Assembly (NCBI GenBank): GCA_018389105.1
Contig: JACATO010002192.1
Span: forward strand, 62,001-126,000
Source: Nautilus pompilius
Taxonomy: Eukaryota > Mollusca > Cephalopoda > Nautilida > Nautilidae
Length of the DNA stretch: 64,000 bases
Direction: 5' to 3'
Shown: positions 35,224-48,599 of the stretch, piece by piece
Layout: every line of letters starts with the position of its first letter
How positions within the stretch are numbered: position 1 is the first letter of the stretch
Program-made: the position numbers and the translations under genes
The notes under the pieces: generated by a model
The model's database searches: none
What the model was told of the DNA's origin: nothing
Seen by the model: only the letters and a program-made list of their open reading frames with translations

Positions 35224-38200
35224 GACCATGCCGCTGAGCTGAGACTGCTGTCTGGTGAAATTCGTCGAGTGGTTTATAATTACAGAAACCATACGACTTT
35301 CATGGAAATAATAGAATTTATATATATCTAGACAATAACAAAATACATGATGGTAAATGTTTATTATTTATTTATTTTGTTTCTATCTACAATTTTTTCT
35401 TCGTTTAATTATATCAAACTTTAACATTTCTTTTAATAGAAATGCCCATATTAGGGGAAATAACTTTAAAAGAAAACCTATAATAATCAAGCTAATATAG
35501 GCTTCAGTAAACTGTCTGATCCTTTCCAATTTTCCAGTAATCCATGTTTCTTAATTATGATACCTAAATAGGAAAAACACAGTGGTTAAAAATTGTGGTA
35601 GAGATAAATATAGACTTTTTTTTTTAGCATTAGAAAATTGTAAATGGAAAAAAGAAAACACACAGTTAAAAGATGTAGCCATTTTCTGTTAGGAGATGTA
35701 AATATTTGCAGAGGCAAGTTAACTTTGAAATGAATCTAAAAATGTTAGATAAGCAAGATTGAAATTTTCAGTTTTTTGTTTTTTTCTTTATTACCAAATG
35801 GTATTACTAATATAGTCTTCTTGAACAAAACTACCAGCAAGTGTAGACATTTGATAAGGTTGCACTGTACCATGGTTACTGCTAATGGCTGTTGCCATTT
35901 CTGTGCCAGGTGGCACCTGGTTCTTCCTCCTTTAGGAGGAAACTCACTCTAATGAATTGGTTCAGAAGAGAGGAGAGACTATGCTGTGGGAGGTTTTTCA
36001 AGCCATATCACTCTGCAATAAGGATCAAACTTGGGCCATTTGCTGCCCATAATTCTACCAATAACTTTATAAACTTATTACAGCAACAGCTGAAACTATG
36101 GTCATGATAGTTTGATTGCTAGGAAGTGAATGCTGTAGTAATGAGTCCAGACATTGGTGTCTGTTCTAAAGGAGCCTGGGAACAAGAAAGAACCAGTTCT
36201 TTACCTTCAAAAAGGCTGGAATTCTTTGTACTGTTAGCGGTAGCTGAAGTGTTAGTCTTTTTCTTTTTTAGTTTTGTGTATTTGAGCTTAGTAGACGTTA
36301 AGCATTTAATTTTTTTTCTTCATTGAATTCATTTTCTTATTTATTCAGCTTATTCCCTATTTGTAGTGGTGCAGTTTTACAGGTCTGCAAAATAAACTTA
36401 CACCTGTGTAGCTGCTTGTGTCAGCTTTAGGGAGGTCTGCTGGTATAGAACTTTCCTTGGAAAAACTTTGCTTCTACAGGAGGAAACTAATCAGTTCTCA
36501 TTTGTTACCTGGTAGAAATGTATTAATTCTAATAATGATAAGTGACTTCTGGAAAGCAGCTGTTCAGGCTTGGTGCATTGTCAGATCTCTCTGCTGATTA
36601 AAAAAAACACAAAACTAAATTTACTCAATTTCATAGAATTTTGATTTTAAAGAGAACATTTAAGGAGTTCTTGCCATTCTGTTTTTTTCTCTTTCACTGG
36701 CTACTTTCCATCTTGTTTTTTTTACTTTACTTAGTCCATTGAACAGGTTTGTTTGAGAGTAGCCTCCCCTTCTTTTTCTTCTAAGCTTAAAATACCAGCA
36801 CATTCTGACGTAGATTTTATAAAGTAACCAAGAGATATATATAAGAATTTTGAAATTATCATACAACGACAATTTATTTTGAATAAGCTTGCTTTGGGAT
36901 TTTCTGTGTATATTTAATTCATTGAACAGACACAATCCGTTTAAGAAATCGCAAAGTAAACTTAATATAGTTTAATAGTTTTTGTTTTACCATCTTTTCA
37001 ACCATATGCAAGATAAGAATCTCTCTTAGATATTAGGGGAATTATGAAGTATTAGCTCACTAGTTGAGAGAGTTATTTTGGATTATGTTCCTGAGGATTT
37101 AGTATGAATTTTAGAAGACTTTATGAAGTTAATCTCAACTGAAGAGAGAGAGATGGAAGATTCCTAAAAAAATGTATTCAGAGAAACTGTTTTTGCCAAA
37201 ATTATAAGATATGCCTTCCAAAGGTGATTGACAGATCTGTTTCTGGGAATTTAACACCCAAGTATTTCTTTGTGGGTGGTTTAGAATCCAAAATAGTTTG
37301 ACTATAAATTTAGATTTTCAGCAAAAACAAATCTTTTGATATTTTGCTTTCTTGTAAAAGGAGTAGAAATCTTTAGAAAAACAAAGAAAGACTGTGACAC
37401 ACGCAGTCTTCTGCTGCTCTGTGAGTTTGTCAGGAAGACCCATCCAGCTTCACCTGCGTTTTGGTAATGATTGCTGCTGTTTTGTAATTTAAGAGAGATT
37501 GGCTGCTGCACAAATTGGAATAGATCTGAAGAGTATTTCCTTGAACGTCTGCACTTTTCACTTGCTTTAAAAGCACGAAGACAACAGATTGTGCCATTTT
37601 GTTTACGGTTTTAAAAAGAGAAGTAAAAAATATTCCATTGTAGCAGATTGGAGAGGGCATCCATAAGTGATGGAGTAGTTAGCCTTCCAGTGTGGCAGGG
37701 GAGAATTCCTTTAAGAATGATCTGGATAATTAGTTTGAAAGAAATCACTACTTGCCTTTCTGAAAATGGCTAAGTTTTCTTTTTTAATTTCTTTTAGTAA
37801 ATGTTTACATACTGATGCATACCTTGTGGTAAATAGCATACCAAATGTCATTGTTGTGCTATGTAAAATGAGTTTCCACACCCTTAATGAAACAGTCAAC
37901 TTTCTTGGAATTCATCTTGGGTGGGGTTGTAACACCAGGAATATTTCTAGTTCTTCTTGCAGCAAAATCCAAGTCAACAGGTAAAAAATAATTAAAATGC
38001 TAAGCAACACGTTTTCTTTCTCTCTCTCAAGAAAAAGAAAATATTTAAAAAATTATTGGTTTGGGGAGGATGTTGTCAATAACTGATATTTTGAAATTAT
38101 AAATGCACTATATTTTCAGTATTTATACCACAAAGGAAATGTATATATTTAAAAAAATTAGAAAAATGTTGACGTAGAAGCTCATTTTCATTGTACTCCC

Positions 38201-41200
38201 AAGAATACGGCAAATAAGAGGAGGCTAGGATGACTAGATGACAAGTCTTCATTGTAAAGGATTTCTTAGTTACTATAGTAAAACTCTGCATCACACTCTC
38301 TCTCTGCATATATCTTCCTTGGTTTCAGTAGATATTCATTGCTGTGGAGTAGTTGATTCTCCACTTCACTCTTACAGTGGATTGCCATGACACCGTGGTT
38401 ACCATGAGGTTTGGTTTTATCTGACAATCCACAGTTACCCTGACTAAATGGAAAGGAATGCTCTCATAATGAGAGTGTAGTTTAGCAGGTTCTTGAGACT
38501 TGCTTGATGTTTCTTAATACTTATGTTTTATTCCCATGTAAAGGATTATACAAATTCAGATAAACTTTTAACTGTACACAAAACTGGACATTAACACATT
38601 TTTGTAAAATCTTTTAAATACTTTCTAAAAATAAAAATATACAGCAGAAACTCACCCACCTGATGCCCTTGGTTACATGACTGGCCCCTGACAGTCTCCC
38701 ACAATAGAATGTTGCAAAGCTACAAAGATGGAGCAAAACTAGAGCATGTTCAAACTCTCTAGACCTTTTTCCAACATGACGTCCAAGAGCAGTCAAAAAC
38801 AGAGAAAGGGTGGCACACTTGGCTACTGTTTCCAAATCAGCCTTTCATTTGTCCAACATAGGATTGGCTCCAGTCAAGTCAGGTAAGTGAGTTCCTACTG
38901 TGAAAGGATCCCGTGTTCCATGTTGTGCTTCTACACAATAAAAATAGTAGATTCATTCTCAGAACTGGAGAGAGGTGTTCAGAAAAACCAATGACAAAAG
39001 CTGGGTGCAGTTTTGCTATAAGTTTAAAGAGATTTATTATCTACTTGTTCGATCAGTGTAAACCATATTTGAGCTGCAAGTTTGTGTGTGATGTGCACAG
39101 TTTTTTCCATTATAACGTTGAGAGGATTGGGAAGTTTCACTCTGTATTATACTTGTTTTTAGTTTTTTTTCCCCTATTTTTTTTTTAGGGTGCATTATAC
39201 ACAGAAAATATTATGAATGAAAAATTGTTTGGCTCCATTTTTTTTAAAATTGTGTTCTGATTTGACTTTGTCTATCAACAACCAGCATTGCTGATGTTAA
39301 AGTCTGTGGAAGATAATACTCACATGTAGATGCTGCTGTAAGTCATCTTTACAGCATGCTGGGTTTTTTTTAACTTGTATATAACTTTACAATCTGTTTT
39401 TCTGCGTAAAATGGTTCTTAACACAACGAAAATTTCTACCAAAATATACCCATTTTCTAAAAACAGGAGTCTGCTTTATTTGAATTTTTAAAGTATTCTT
39501 TCTGAAGAAATATTTCCAAATTCATTGTTTTCTTGTGTTTTTTTTTTTCCTTTTTAAATCAGAGATGATTTTCTAATTGTGTATAATCATGGTGTCAGTC
39601 TGATTTACTTTTTTCTAATTTCACTTTTTGGAATGCAGGCTGTTTCAGCAGAGAGAATACTAGTAGATTATCAAACTTCAATTATAATGGTTGGCGCAGC
39701 TTTAACTCCGCTGGCTTTCAAAACCAAGCCAGAATCCCCTCTGCTGCACTGCATAGCGACATTTCTTGGTTGGATAAGCTTGGTGGAAGAATTTTCTTTT
39801 TATTAAATGAACAATTTTTAATGAAATTCCACCTTTTGGGTTTGAATATTTAAATAGGACTCGTGGAGATAGCAGATGAAACAAGGAGATACTGTAATGA
39901 TATAAACTAACTATAATAAGAAAGAATGCAATTTGTTGCTGAAATCTCAGATACTACTTGTTTTTAAATCCTTACATTATATTTTTTTAAAGTAGAAATA
40001 AAATATATTTAAAGATGATGTACTTGGTCATAATAAATTGGGTTTTGTTTTAAAAAAAAGGAAAATTAAGATTAACATGGTTTGCTAAATATTAAGTTAA
40101 CATATGAAGGTAAAGTTTTCAAATGAAAATGCTTCAGTTCAAGCAAAACTCCAGTGCACCTGGAGAAATAAAGCTGTTTGTGACGCAGGTGACCCAACCA
40201 AAGCAACCCTGTAGCAGTTATAGGCGACCATCATCTTAACTCTTGTGAGTTTCCTTCTTATGTAAAAAAAATGGAAATAATTTCACTGCACACTTGTTTC
40301 ATCTACTGTATTATTTTGTCCTTTTATAGTAAAAGAAAAAGGTCTCCCAGCACTACAAGAGTGAATCTACCTTCGTATAGGTGGCCAGGACCCTGCCGTG
40401 TATACCCTCGTCTATCATGGATCATGACCGACGTTTCGGGTTTGTTAGCATCTTCCCTCCCACTTCAGTTTAGGATTGTGCATCATGGTGGCCTAACTTG
40501 CCATTTTGTTGTTTTTTTTTCAATTTTGCAACCATCTGTCATCATTGGAGTTATGACACAAATTTCAGTCAGTCAGCTTTCATATTTTGAGAAATCTATT
40601 TTAAAGTAAAGTGAGACAGAACTATTTCATTACGATGTTGATCAGAAGTTGCAACACGTGGATGTTGCAGTCATCTTGGCCTAAGTAAATTAGCTTACAT
40701 CAGTAAGAGTAACATCACTGCTAGTAGGGGAGGATTTTTGACGGGGTTTAGCCCCTGACCGATTTAGTTTCTTTTGTCCCTAACCAACTCAATTGCTCGA
40801 GGGTTTTTACCCCCTTCTCTGGCTCTTAATTGAAAACTAGGACCACCCTCATGGAAATTATTTGCGGTTTTACTATCCAGCTGCTCTACAAGTAATTTGC
40901 ACTAGTTACACCAACCAAGATGACACCTACTTTCCACTGTTACCAGCCCCCTTGGTTATGCATTTCACCAAAGTTTGTAAGGGATCATGTAACAACAGTG
41001 CATAGAGATCGATTGAGGAGTTCCAGATCAACTGTTGTTTTAAAAATGCACAAAACAATGAATCATTAACGCTTCAGAGATGTAATAATCTCTTTTTTTT
41101 AATGAAGAACAGCGACATTTTTTAATTTTTTCTATTTTTCACTATTTGTGCGGGTCCTTCCTTAGAAACATTTCTTGTCTGAGTTATTGTGAGTGAAATG

Positions 41201-41705
41201 ACTGTATCCCCTCTCCTGGAAGAGATCCTGTTTGTTCTTGCGTATTGTATAAATGTTTTTTAAAGGGGACAATCAAAAAGATATTAGAAAATCTCGTGAT
41301 AAATTTGGTCATTGTGATTTTTTTCTTGTCACTTTCTAACAGCCAGCCGCATACAGAAAGTTGGTGTAAAATCTACTCAAGTGAACTTTGTTGTTGTTGT
41401 TATTTTGTATATATTTAAAGGTGAATTTTTTTTTATTTGCATAATGCAAAATCTACAACTGTTTTTGCCACATTTTATAATCATGGAAGAAAAAGAGAAT
41501 ATACATCCAAAATTTAACTTCTAAGCCTTTTTAAATATTTTAAGTAGTCTAAATACTTTGCAATATGAACTTTAGCCAAAGCAAATGAATTAGATGTTAA
41601 CAACGTAAATAATAACTGATGGGAGATGGCAACTAATAAAATTAAATATCTGTACAAATCAAACATTAATGTTGTAACAAATTGGAATAAAAATGTTTAA
41701 AATTA
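35224..41705 (+). other. Probable SNX17 3' UTR and downstream flank, no coding signal
   Basis: AT-rich sequence with many T and A runs. The short open frames here have no family resemblance, splice context or codon signature. If the signal at 41686 is used, this is a 6.5-kb 3' UTR. Confidence 0.4.
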
Positions 41706-41740
41706 AGGTGATTGCCGCCTCTGTGTGTGGTTTGCTGTGA
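41686..41740 (+). promoter_or_regulatory. Candidate distal poly(A) signal of SNX17
   Basis: AATAAA at 41686-41691, followed about 30 bases later by a GT-rich element (CTCTGTGTGTGGTTTGC). This is the best-formed signal after the SNX17 stop. Other AATAAA hexamers are at 36391, 38937, 39997, 40033, 40167 and 41635, so shorter 3' UTRs are possible. Confidence 0.4.
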
Positions 41741-43858
41741 AGTTTACTGATTGTTTCACAACTTTTTCTCATTTGCTTCATGTAAATTGCATGAGGCTGT
41801 TTTTTTGAAAATGTTTCGAGTCACCTGAAGTAAACAGTGCAGAAGTTGGTTAAGCTGTGAGGATGCTTGGAGTGTGCCATAGGTCGTGATTCTTTTTAAA
41901 TGACACAATGTTTTAAAGGGATCATGACCTATGACTGACCTGCTTTTTCCTCTATCCATCACTATCTATCTACAATGAAGCAGGAAGTACCAGTAGTTAT
42001 CTTGATTAAGAGTTTGCATCATCACTTATTTTGACACATGGTGTCTTCATCTTTATAAAGATATTGATGGCTTAAAGCTGCATCAGAATATTTAGGGACT
42101 GACACTTTGGGGGGGGAGGAGAGAAAGTATGCTACTTTAAAGTTCGATTTCATTGAATGATGATTTTTTCTTGATGTTATGGTGGTAAAAAGGGGTCACA
42201 GTGGGCTCACCTTAAACAGTTTTCATGGACGTTAACACCATTAAGTCAATGAAAAGTAGTTGGACTTATGGTATGAACAGACTTCCTGTAGATCATTAGT
42301 GCCTGAGAGATTACGAGGAAGCAGGAAGCCATTGCGGCTTATCCATGGAGACCCAAAGATAAGAAATGGCCATTGGTAAAATTCTTAAATTAATATTGTC
42401 ACAGTTACTGACCATTGCTGTCCCGTCCAGTCGTGCCAGATTTTTAGCTAATTTGTAATTATGACTTTAGTAACTACATAGCCACACACAAAAAATTCTA
42501 ACCATCCACCTTAGATACTTTAAATATAATTTGTCATTATTTATGCAGCTCCCAAAATTCAAATTTGGTATTTAATATTAAATTTTTCAGTATTCTGTTT
42601 CTAGGTCTTAAGCATTTATTCTAATAATTGCATTCTTCCTCAAAGGTTTCTGCACCTAGACATTCAGAATGTATATGAAGGGAGGGGTGTTGAGCTTATG
42701 ATTAACCATCCTTGTAATCTGATTTTTGTTTACAAAGATCAAAATGTATCTAGGTAAATAGCTTTCCACTCTCTTCGAGTTTGCAATACCAGGCTGCAGC
42801 TTTAATTGTGCTATTGCTGTTGAAAGAACCATTAATGACAGGCGAATTGCAGATACAAGAAACCAATCACCACATTAGATTTTTGGTGTTACACATTTGT
42901 TGCTATTTACAATTACCAGATTACTTTATTCTCTGTGTTCAACTCTGATTGATAACCTTTTAATTAGCTGTAAAAGAGTTAATAAGTAATCATGGAAATG
43001 TTAGCCCTGTTTTCTAGCAGTAACTTGTAGCCACAAGATTAGTGTATGACGTCACTTTAATGCTCGACTATTATCACTTCACAGCAGCATTCAGCCCATC
43101 AGAAGGGGATTGTGACTGAACATGAATTTTGATCTATTTAGCCCAAGCATGTTCTAATCATAAATTTTATTTTCACTGTCTTGTTGTCACGTGAGGGTTC
43201 ATGTCGTATGTCTTAGATTACTGCATGGAAAAGATTGTTCATGGAGCTCGCTCTCTGTCTTGCCAAATTATTTTATTGGCACATGAAATGGCTGATATAA
43301 CAACTGGACCTTTATTGAGTGTGTGATTTCCACTAGTAATGACTCGTCAATTGTTTGCACGTGTTGCCTCTGTGCATTTGTCAGATTTTGCAGCAAGAAT
43401 CCAGCAGATACATAGAATGGGAATGGTTTTGGTAGTTACATCTTACCCGTGCCCATCCACTGTTTACTTTAGTTCTCACCAAACATCATCAACCATCAGC
43501 AAAGTAAAGGTTTAATTTACTTTTCAGAGAAGAGAACTTTGCACACAATTTTACTGTTGGTAAGATATGATTGGAGCATGGATCGCAGGAAAATTAAAAT
43601 GTTGACCATAAAGTTTAATTTAAATAAAATATTTAAAACTTCACAATAGCTTCTGTATATATACAAGTTATCAGTGGTGATGCGTCATTTACAGAAAATA
43701 GAGCTACTGCCTTTAAGGGAGATGGAAATGCCTAAGTTGTTTAATGGACCAATGTTTCGAAGATTTCCCTGTCGCTATCATTCTTTTTTAATCTACTGCA
43801 AACATTTGATAAAATACGTTACAATTATCCTCAAAAAGCTGCCAGTCATCTTCGAGCT
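41706..43858. other. Intergenic stretch between SNX17 and the minus-strand small gene
   Basis: AT-rich, no exon or repeat I can support. The two genes converge here (SNX17 plus, small gene minus). Confidence 0.4.
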
Positions 43859-43864
43859 TTTATT
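43859..43864 (-). promoter_or_regulatory. Poly(A) signal AATAAA of the 67-residue gene
   Basis: AATAAA on the minus strand, 22 bases past the TGA at 43886-43888. A T-rich stretch follows. It supports a very short 3' UTR. Confidence 0.5.
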
Positions 43865-43885
43865 CAGACAGAGGGGCTAGAGAGT

Positions 43886-45156
43886 TCAGCCATTGGCTAA
43901 TGACACTCCCTTTGGTCCATCTTGTTCCTGATATACACGTCGGAAAATGTCGTAGATGACAGCATCTTTATCTTGAAGGTTTCTGCAAATTGAGTACAGA
44001 TCTGGACACGATATTTTCACATCTGTTGGGAAAAGTGAAAAGAAAAAAATTTGTGTGCATTTGAAAGATGTCTTAGTGCGGGATTGCAGCTATTAGCTTC
44101 ATCCCAACAATCCAATGCTACAAAAGCTGATCCGTGAATAAACGTCTGAGACTTTATGGTTCTTGAGTGGTCAACATTTAACCGGAATGCACTGGAGTTG
44201 CAGAGTATAATAGCTTCCGTTAAATGCATTCTGGGATGTTCTTTTTGTTTTAGTTATCAGAAAGAAAGGTGGTTTCAGTTTCTATCCAAATCTTCTTTCT
44301 CCATTCGCAATTCTTGGCTTGTATATTTGTATATACACTAGCATTCAAAATTATGCGTAACCACTCTTAGCTTCTTACTGCTAATCTGAATAACTTAGCT
44401 TGTACTACACTTCTGAACAAATGTTACTGGACCTCATTAAAACTGCTGTTGCTTTGTCTGGAAGACAAAAATGGCGCCTAAAAACAAAGTTGTATATGAA
44501 AAGGGGCTATCGTCCATTACTGCCTCTCATGAAGCAATGAGACATTCTGGGAGAAGTTGACTGGGCCATAAATTTAAAGAGCCGGTTATGTCGTCGGGTG
44601 AGAGCGAGTCTGAAATATCTGGTTCTATGTGATGACAGTGGAGGATGACTGCACTTACTTTATAATTAAGAATGGTGGCAGAGATGGATCACAAACACCG
44701 GCAAATATGAAGTACCCTGCTAGAAAAGAATCAATAAACGGCACCCAGCTTTGAGAGTACTTACCAGTGGAATGTGGATTACAGGAAAATGCTTAAAGGG
44801 TTCCTGAACAGGACGACCAGAATAATTGCGGGCACCAGCTGAAGGCTTGATGAATAGAGCTCGAAGTTGTGAGAACGTCACGATCGAATGTTCAGGTGCA
44901 CGGTTGATCTGATTGATTTTTTTTGCTGGGATACTGCATATTCGTTAACGTCAAAATGCTGAAAAGGCAGGCAATACTTTTGCATGGTCTGTGCCCTATA
45001 AGATGGTACTGGATAAGAGAGAGTTGCTGATGCTTAGGTTAGTGCTTACATGACATTAAAGGGACAAAAATCAACACTTTTCAAATGTTTTGGGATACAT
45101 TAAAAAGTCAGTTAAGAAATTTAGAATTCAATGGATCATCTCTCAGCACTCGTTAA

Positions 45157-45205
<49 letters not shown>

Positions 45206-45655
45206 TTATTATTATTAAAGACGCCTATTTGTTTAACTACGGCTTAAAAAATTATCTTTTATAAACAAGTTGTTTTGTATTTTGGGTCTGTATCCAGCGA
45301 GTGCTTGTTTGAGGGGTCCTTGTCTCACCTGTCCTAACCGAGCAATTCGTCTTCTTAATTACAGGTTAGCATACCGGCCTTATTGCACACCAGGCTTTCA
45401 GATGCGGCCCTCTTTTGCAGATTGATTCCTGACGGATGTCAGTCCTTCATCGCAAACCGGTTCATTAAAGCGCTAATCCCTTTATAGAGAAGTCAACGCG
45501 TGCAGGGGAATTTTTTTTTTTTCCTGTCCCAACACCTGCTTTTGTCATGTCGGACATACAGGGATGGACAAAGCAAGTGAAAACTTACTTTCGATTTCCA
45601 CGATTCCGGCAGGCTGTTCAGCTCCCGGTGTCCAGAACCCGTCCGCAGCTTCCAT
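43886..45655 (-). CDS. Putative two-exon gene for a 67-residue protein, unrecognised
   Basis: Exon 1 (45655 down to 45589) starts at ATG in context TGCGATGG. It encodes 22 residues beginning MEAADGFWTPGAEQ and ends with one base before a perfect GTAAGT donor. Exon 2 (44022 down to 43886) follows a long pyrimidine tract ending CCCAACAG. It supplies the two bases that complete an Asn codon, then 44 residues including CPDLYSICRNLQDKDAVIYD and IFRRVYQEQDGP, and a TGA. AATAAA lies 22 bases after the stop. The product would be a small soluble protein with one amphipathic helix. The intron carries a probable Tc1 remnant and an ATT microsatellite. An extra exon inside the intron cannot be excluded. 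I do not recognise the protein. Confidence 0.6.
44330..45010 (+). mobile_element. Possible Tc1-like remnant in the intron of the 67-residue gene
   Basis: An end-like sequence (ACTAGCATTCAAAATTATGC near 44337) resembles Tc1-type terminal sequence. It is followed by short broken plus-strand frames (MAPKNKVVYEKGLSS near 44472). No catalytic motif is visible, so the call is weak. Confidence 0.25.
45159..45216. repeat. (ATT)n microsatellite
   Basis: About 19 ATT units with one TTTT interruption, in the intron of the minus-strand small gene. Confidence 0.95.
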
Positions 45656-45860
45656 CGCACCGACCCACCTGGATCAAAGACAGATCGGAGCGAGCGGGTC
45701 CGTGTGGGGGCTCCAGGCACTTCCGGGGCTCGCGAATCCGTCACCAACGGTAACTTTAACCCTGACCCTGGCCGTGTAGACGGAGATCACGTGGCTGTTT
45801 TTTACGAAAACTGCAGCTCGGTACTGTCATTTGCATTTCTCCCGAGTCACAACAAAGGTA
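45656..45860 (-). promoter_or_regulatory. Probable CpG-rich promoter of the 67-residue gene
   Basis: The patch is GC- and CpG-rich in an AT-rich setting, directly upstream of the minus-strand start at 45655. It contains an ETS/GABP-type site (CCGGAAGT on the minus strand, 45719-45726, about 65 bases from the ATG) and a palindromic E-box CACGTG (45788-45793). No TATA box is evident. The promoter role is inferred from composition and position. Confidence 0.5.
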
Positions 45861-47270
45861 ACGAAATCTGATAACCAAACGGAAACCAGAACCGTCTTTT
45901 CGTTAGTTATGATGAATCTGTGCGGCAGACAGAGTGCTACTTCTAGCACCGACCTGTCGGCAATGTTACCTGTGTGTGCCCAGAGTCATTAAAGTAGCGC
46001 TGTCGACAGAATGATCTAACCCCAGGTAGCAAATTATCCGTCAGCTTCCACAAAATTCCATTAAACTTCTAACTTGCTCTCTGGAGCAGTCCGCGCACAA
46101 CTCTGGCGTACGACTGAATACTGTGCACAACTGTGACGCACTCAAAACTGTTTGTGGTTTTCCGCATTCCATTAATGAAGAGCTAGAAACATCACAGTAA
46201 TCCAAGTCGAACTGCCACCCATTCTCCAATACTGATCCACGACTTTCGTCACTCCGCTTGGTTATTTGGATTATATAATAATATAATAAACCCCCCCCCC
46301 CACACACAAAGTCAACGAGATTAAACAGACAGATAAATCTATATATTTTTTTTAAAATTTAGACCGGTTTATATAGTGGTCCAGTAGTTAAATTAGTGGA
46401 CTGCTAGGCTTGCCGGGGAGGGAAGAAGTTCCGGTAGAGCATTCGAAAGCAACGGGGGAAAATATATAACTTTTCATCACCCAGATATGGCTTTGAGCCA
46501 TAAATCTGCCTGTTGACAGACTGCTGATAATGATCATTGTATATACACTGGTTGACCACTTTATCTCGTCCACCCACCCCAATAATTGCGGGTTACCTCC
46601 CCTTCTTGGTGTTTAACATAGTAAAGCTCACGGAGTCTGCTCCAGATGCATGTTAGCGAGACTAAAACGGTTTCTAAAAGCAAGGTCGTTGTCCATTGGC
46701 GATCCCAGTAACGTGCATGTGTGCCAGCTCTGCCGGACTCTCAACCTTGGCCCTCTGCCCCTAGACCGCCGAGCTGTCTATAGGAAGTATATTTAGACAC
46801 CTTACTGTATTTGCATCCATTCTGTAGATTGTTTGTTTTTTTTTAGCGTTTGCTGTGATTTTTGTCAAAGAAAGAAGTGTGTATTCACGGCACCGCCGCA
46901 GTAGAGCTGGATAACACAGAGCTAGCGTGAAGAAGCCTTTGTGTTTTCTTTTAAATCTCTTGGATAAACATACACAAATAATTGTCCGTTCACTAGCTGA
47001 TGCACACAAAAGAGTTAAATAAAAATTGTAAAATTACACTGGACAACAGAATGAAACTTCTGTCTGCCACCGAGAAAAATGTGGGTGATTTTAGCTAAAT
47101 TTTGGACGCTAATATCAAACCTGAAGTCAGAATTTGGCTGGGACCTCAGGTTTTTGAGATATGCGTAAGGAGGAATTTCACCACTATCGCTATACTGTAT
47201 TATGACTTATGTTATATGAACTATATAAAGCTTGAGCAACAATATTTGGTATTCAAACGTTTAGTATGAA
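45861..47270. other. Mixed non-coding region, unassigned
   Basis: Includes a C run with CA repeats near 46290-46307. A tRNA-like stretch around 46376-46450 (TGGTCCAGTAGTTAAATTAG resembling an A box) could be an old tRNA-derived SINE, but its B box is degraded. No coding exon is supported. Confidence 0.3.
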
Positions 47271-47379
47271 ACATATTTGCCATGATCAGACAACAGATGC
47301 ATGAGAAAGACTGATAAAAGCAATATGGAGGATATGGAAGGCGTTTAACTTACATAGTGGGTACATTCCAGATGTTCAA

Positions 47380-48312
47380 AAATGTTTCAGACATTTGTTC
47401 TTGCGCTTATGTGAGGTATCAGTCTCCCTTTGAAGGAACCAACAGTAGTAATCACCCATCTTGTTGGGATTAAATTTGCCCCGATATCTACTTTGCACAC
47501 CACTTTCATGTCTTGGTGGAACCTTTCACATTCTCATCACTGACATCGCCTAGATTGGTTGGAAAAAATCAAGATGCGAATGCAAAAGTGCATCTTTAGA
47601 GACATCCTGGCCCTCATTCGCTGATACGCCATTAGCATGTTTTCCACATACTCAGCATAGTGCTCAGCTCTATATTTGCCAAGAAGTTTCTGTACAACTA
47701 AAACAAATGCTTCTCATGCTGCAGACTCCAGTGGGTTCGGCTTATTTTTTGAACCCGTCATCACACACGAGTTCTCGAATTTCGGTCACCACAAAAATTC
47801 CTTCTTTGAGTTTAGCTTCACTTTTGTCAGCACCAAACTTCTCTCTTAGGTACTCGAAGTCATCACCGTCTTTATCCATGGCTTTGACAAAGTTTTTCAT
47901 AAGGCCGAGTTTGATATGAGGTGGCGGAAGGTAGACTTTCTGAGGGTCTACCAATGGCATATGTTTCACATTGTACCTGCCAACTATAGGTTCCTGTCGC
48001 ATAGGCCAGTCTTTTCGAGTGTAATGGTTGGCACCATCACGGCTGTTCCAAAGATAGGAGAAACACACGTGTTTTGTGTACCCTAGCTGCAATCCGAGGA
48101 GGAGAGAAATGACTCTGAGATCACCACAAATTTTCCATTTATGATCCGAATAACTCGTCACTTTCAAAAGGAGTTCCATCGATTCGTATGCCTCTTTCAA
48201 GCCACTTGCAGGAGCTATGGAAACCGAAGGTTTTTGGTTACCATGATGCAACAGCACAGCTTTAAGGCTTAGTTTGCTACAGTCTATGAATAACCTCCAT
48301 TCATCAGTCACA
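47380..48312 (-). pseudogene. Mobile-element-associated conserved protein, truncated
   Basis: An open frame of about 189 codons (48311 down to 47742) contains DEWRLFIDCSKLSLKAVLLH, CGDLRVISLLLGLQLGYTK, SYLWNSRDGANHYTRKDWP and KVYLPPPHIKLGLMKNFVKA. I recognise this as a repetitive family seen in many arthropod and mollusc genomes, usually without a name and thought to belong to a transposon. The family normally continues; here the C-terminal part (SLKMHF, DVSDEN, ERFHQD) is spread over two frames down to about 47380. The N-terminal part above 48312 is not in frame. A decayed copy with a long surviving central frame; biochemical function unknown. Confidence 0.65.
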
Positions 48313-48599
48313 TGCTATAAGTAAAAAACGTGACGTCCTAGAGCAAAACGGTTTTCAGATTTGAGATCAGCGTGCGAAATACTACGAAGTGAGCGTGATG
48401 GTGTTCCGGTGGCAAAACCATTGTTGTCCAGTGTTGTTAATATGAAACCAAAGAGAAAGGAATGTGCAGTGGGCGAAATCAGGTAGCATTTCAAATCCTG
48501 CCGTATCGTCTATAATGGTGGAGTCGCTCTGATTGATAAGAAATAAAACAGTTAGGGGCTGATAACTCACTGAGCCCTGACACCAGAAAAAGAGAGGAG

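Noticed and set aside
40271..40609. 112-codon plus-strand open frame downstream of SNX17
   Set aside because: No conserved motif or splice context; probably chance within the 3' flank.
46376..46450. tRNA gene candidate
   Set aside because: An A-box-like stretch is present but the B box is degraded and no cloverleaf can be drawn. At best an old SINE.
47707..47919. Plus-strand open frame over the mobile-element protein
   Set aside because: Antisense shadow of the minus-strand conserved frame.
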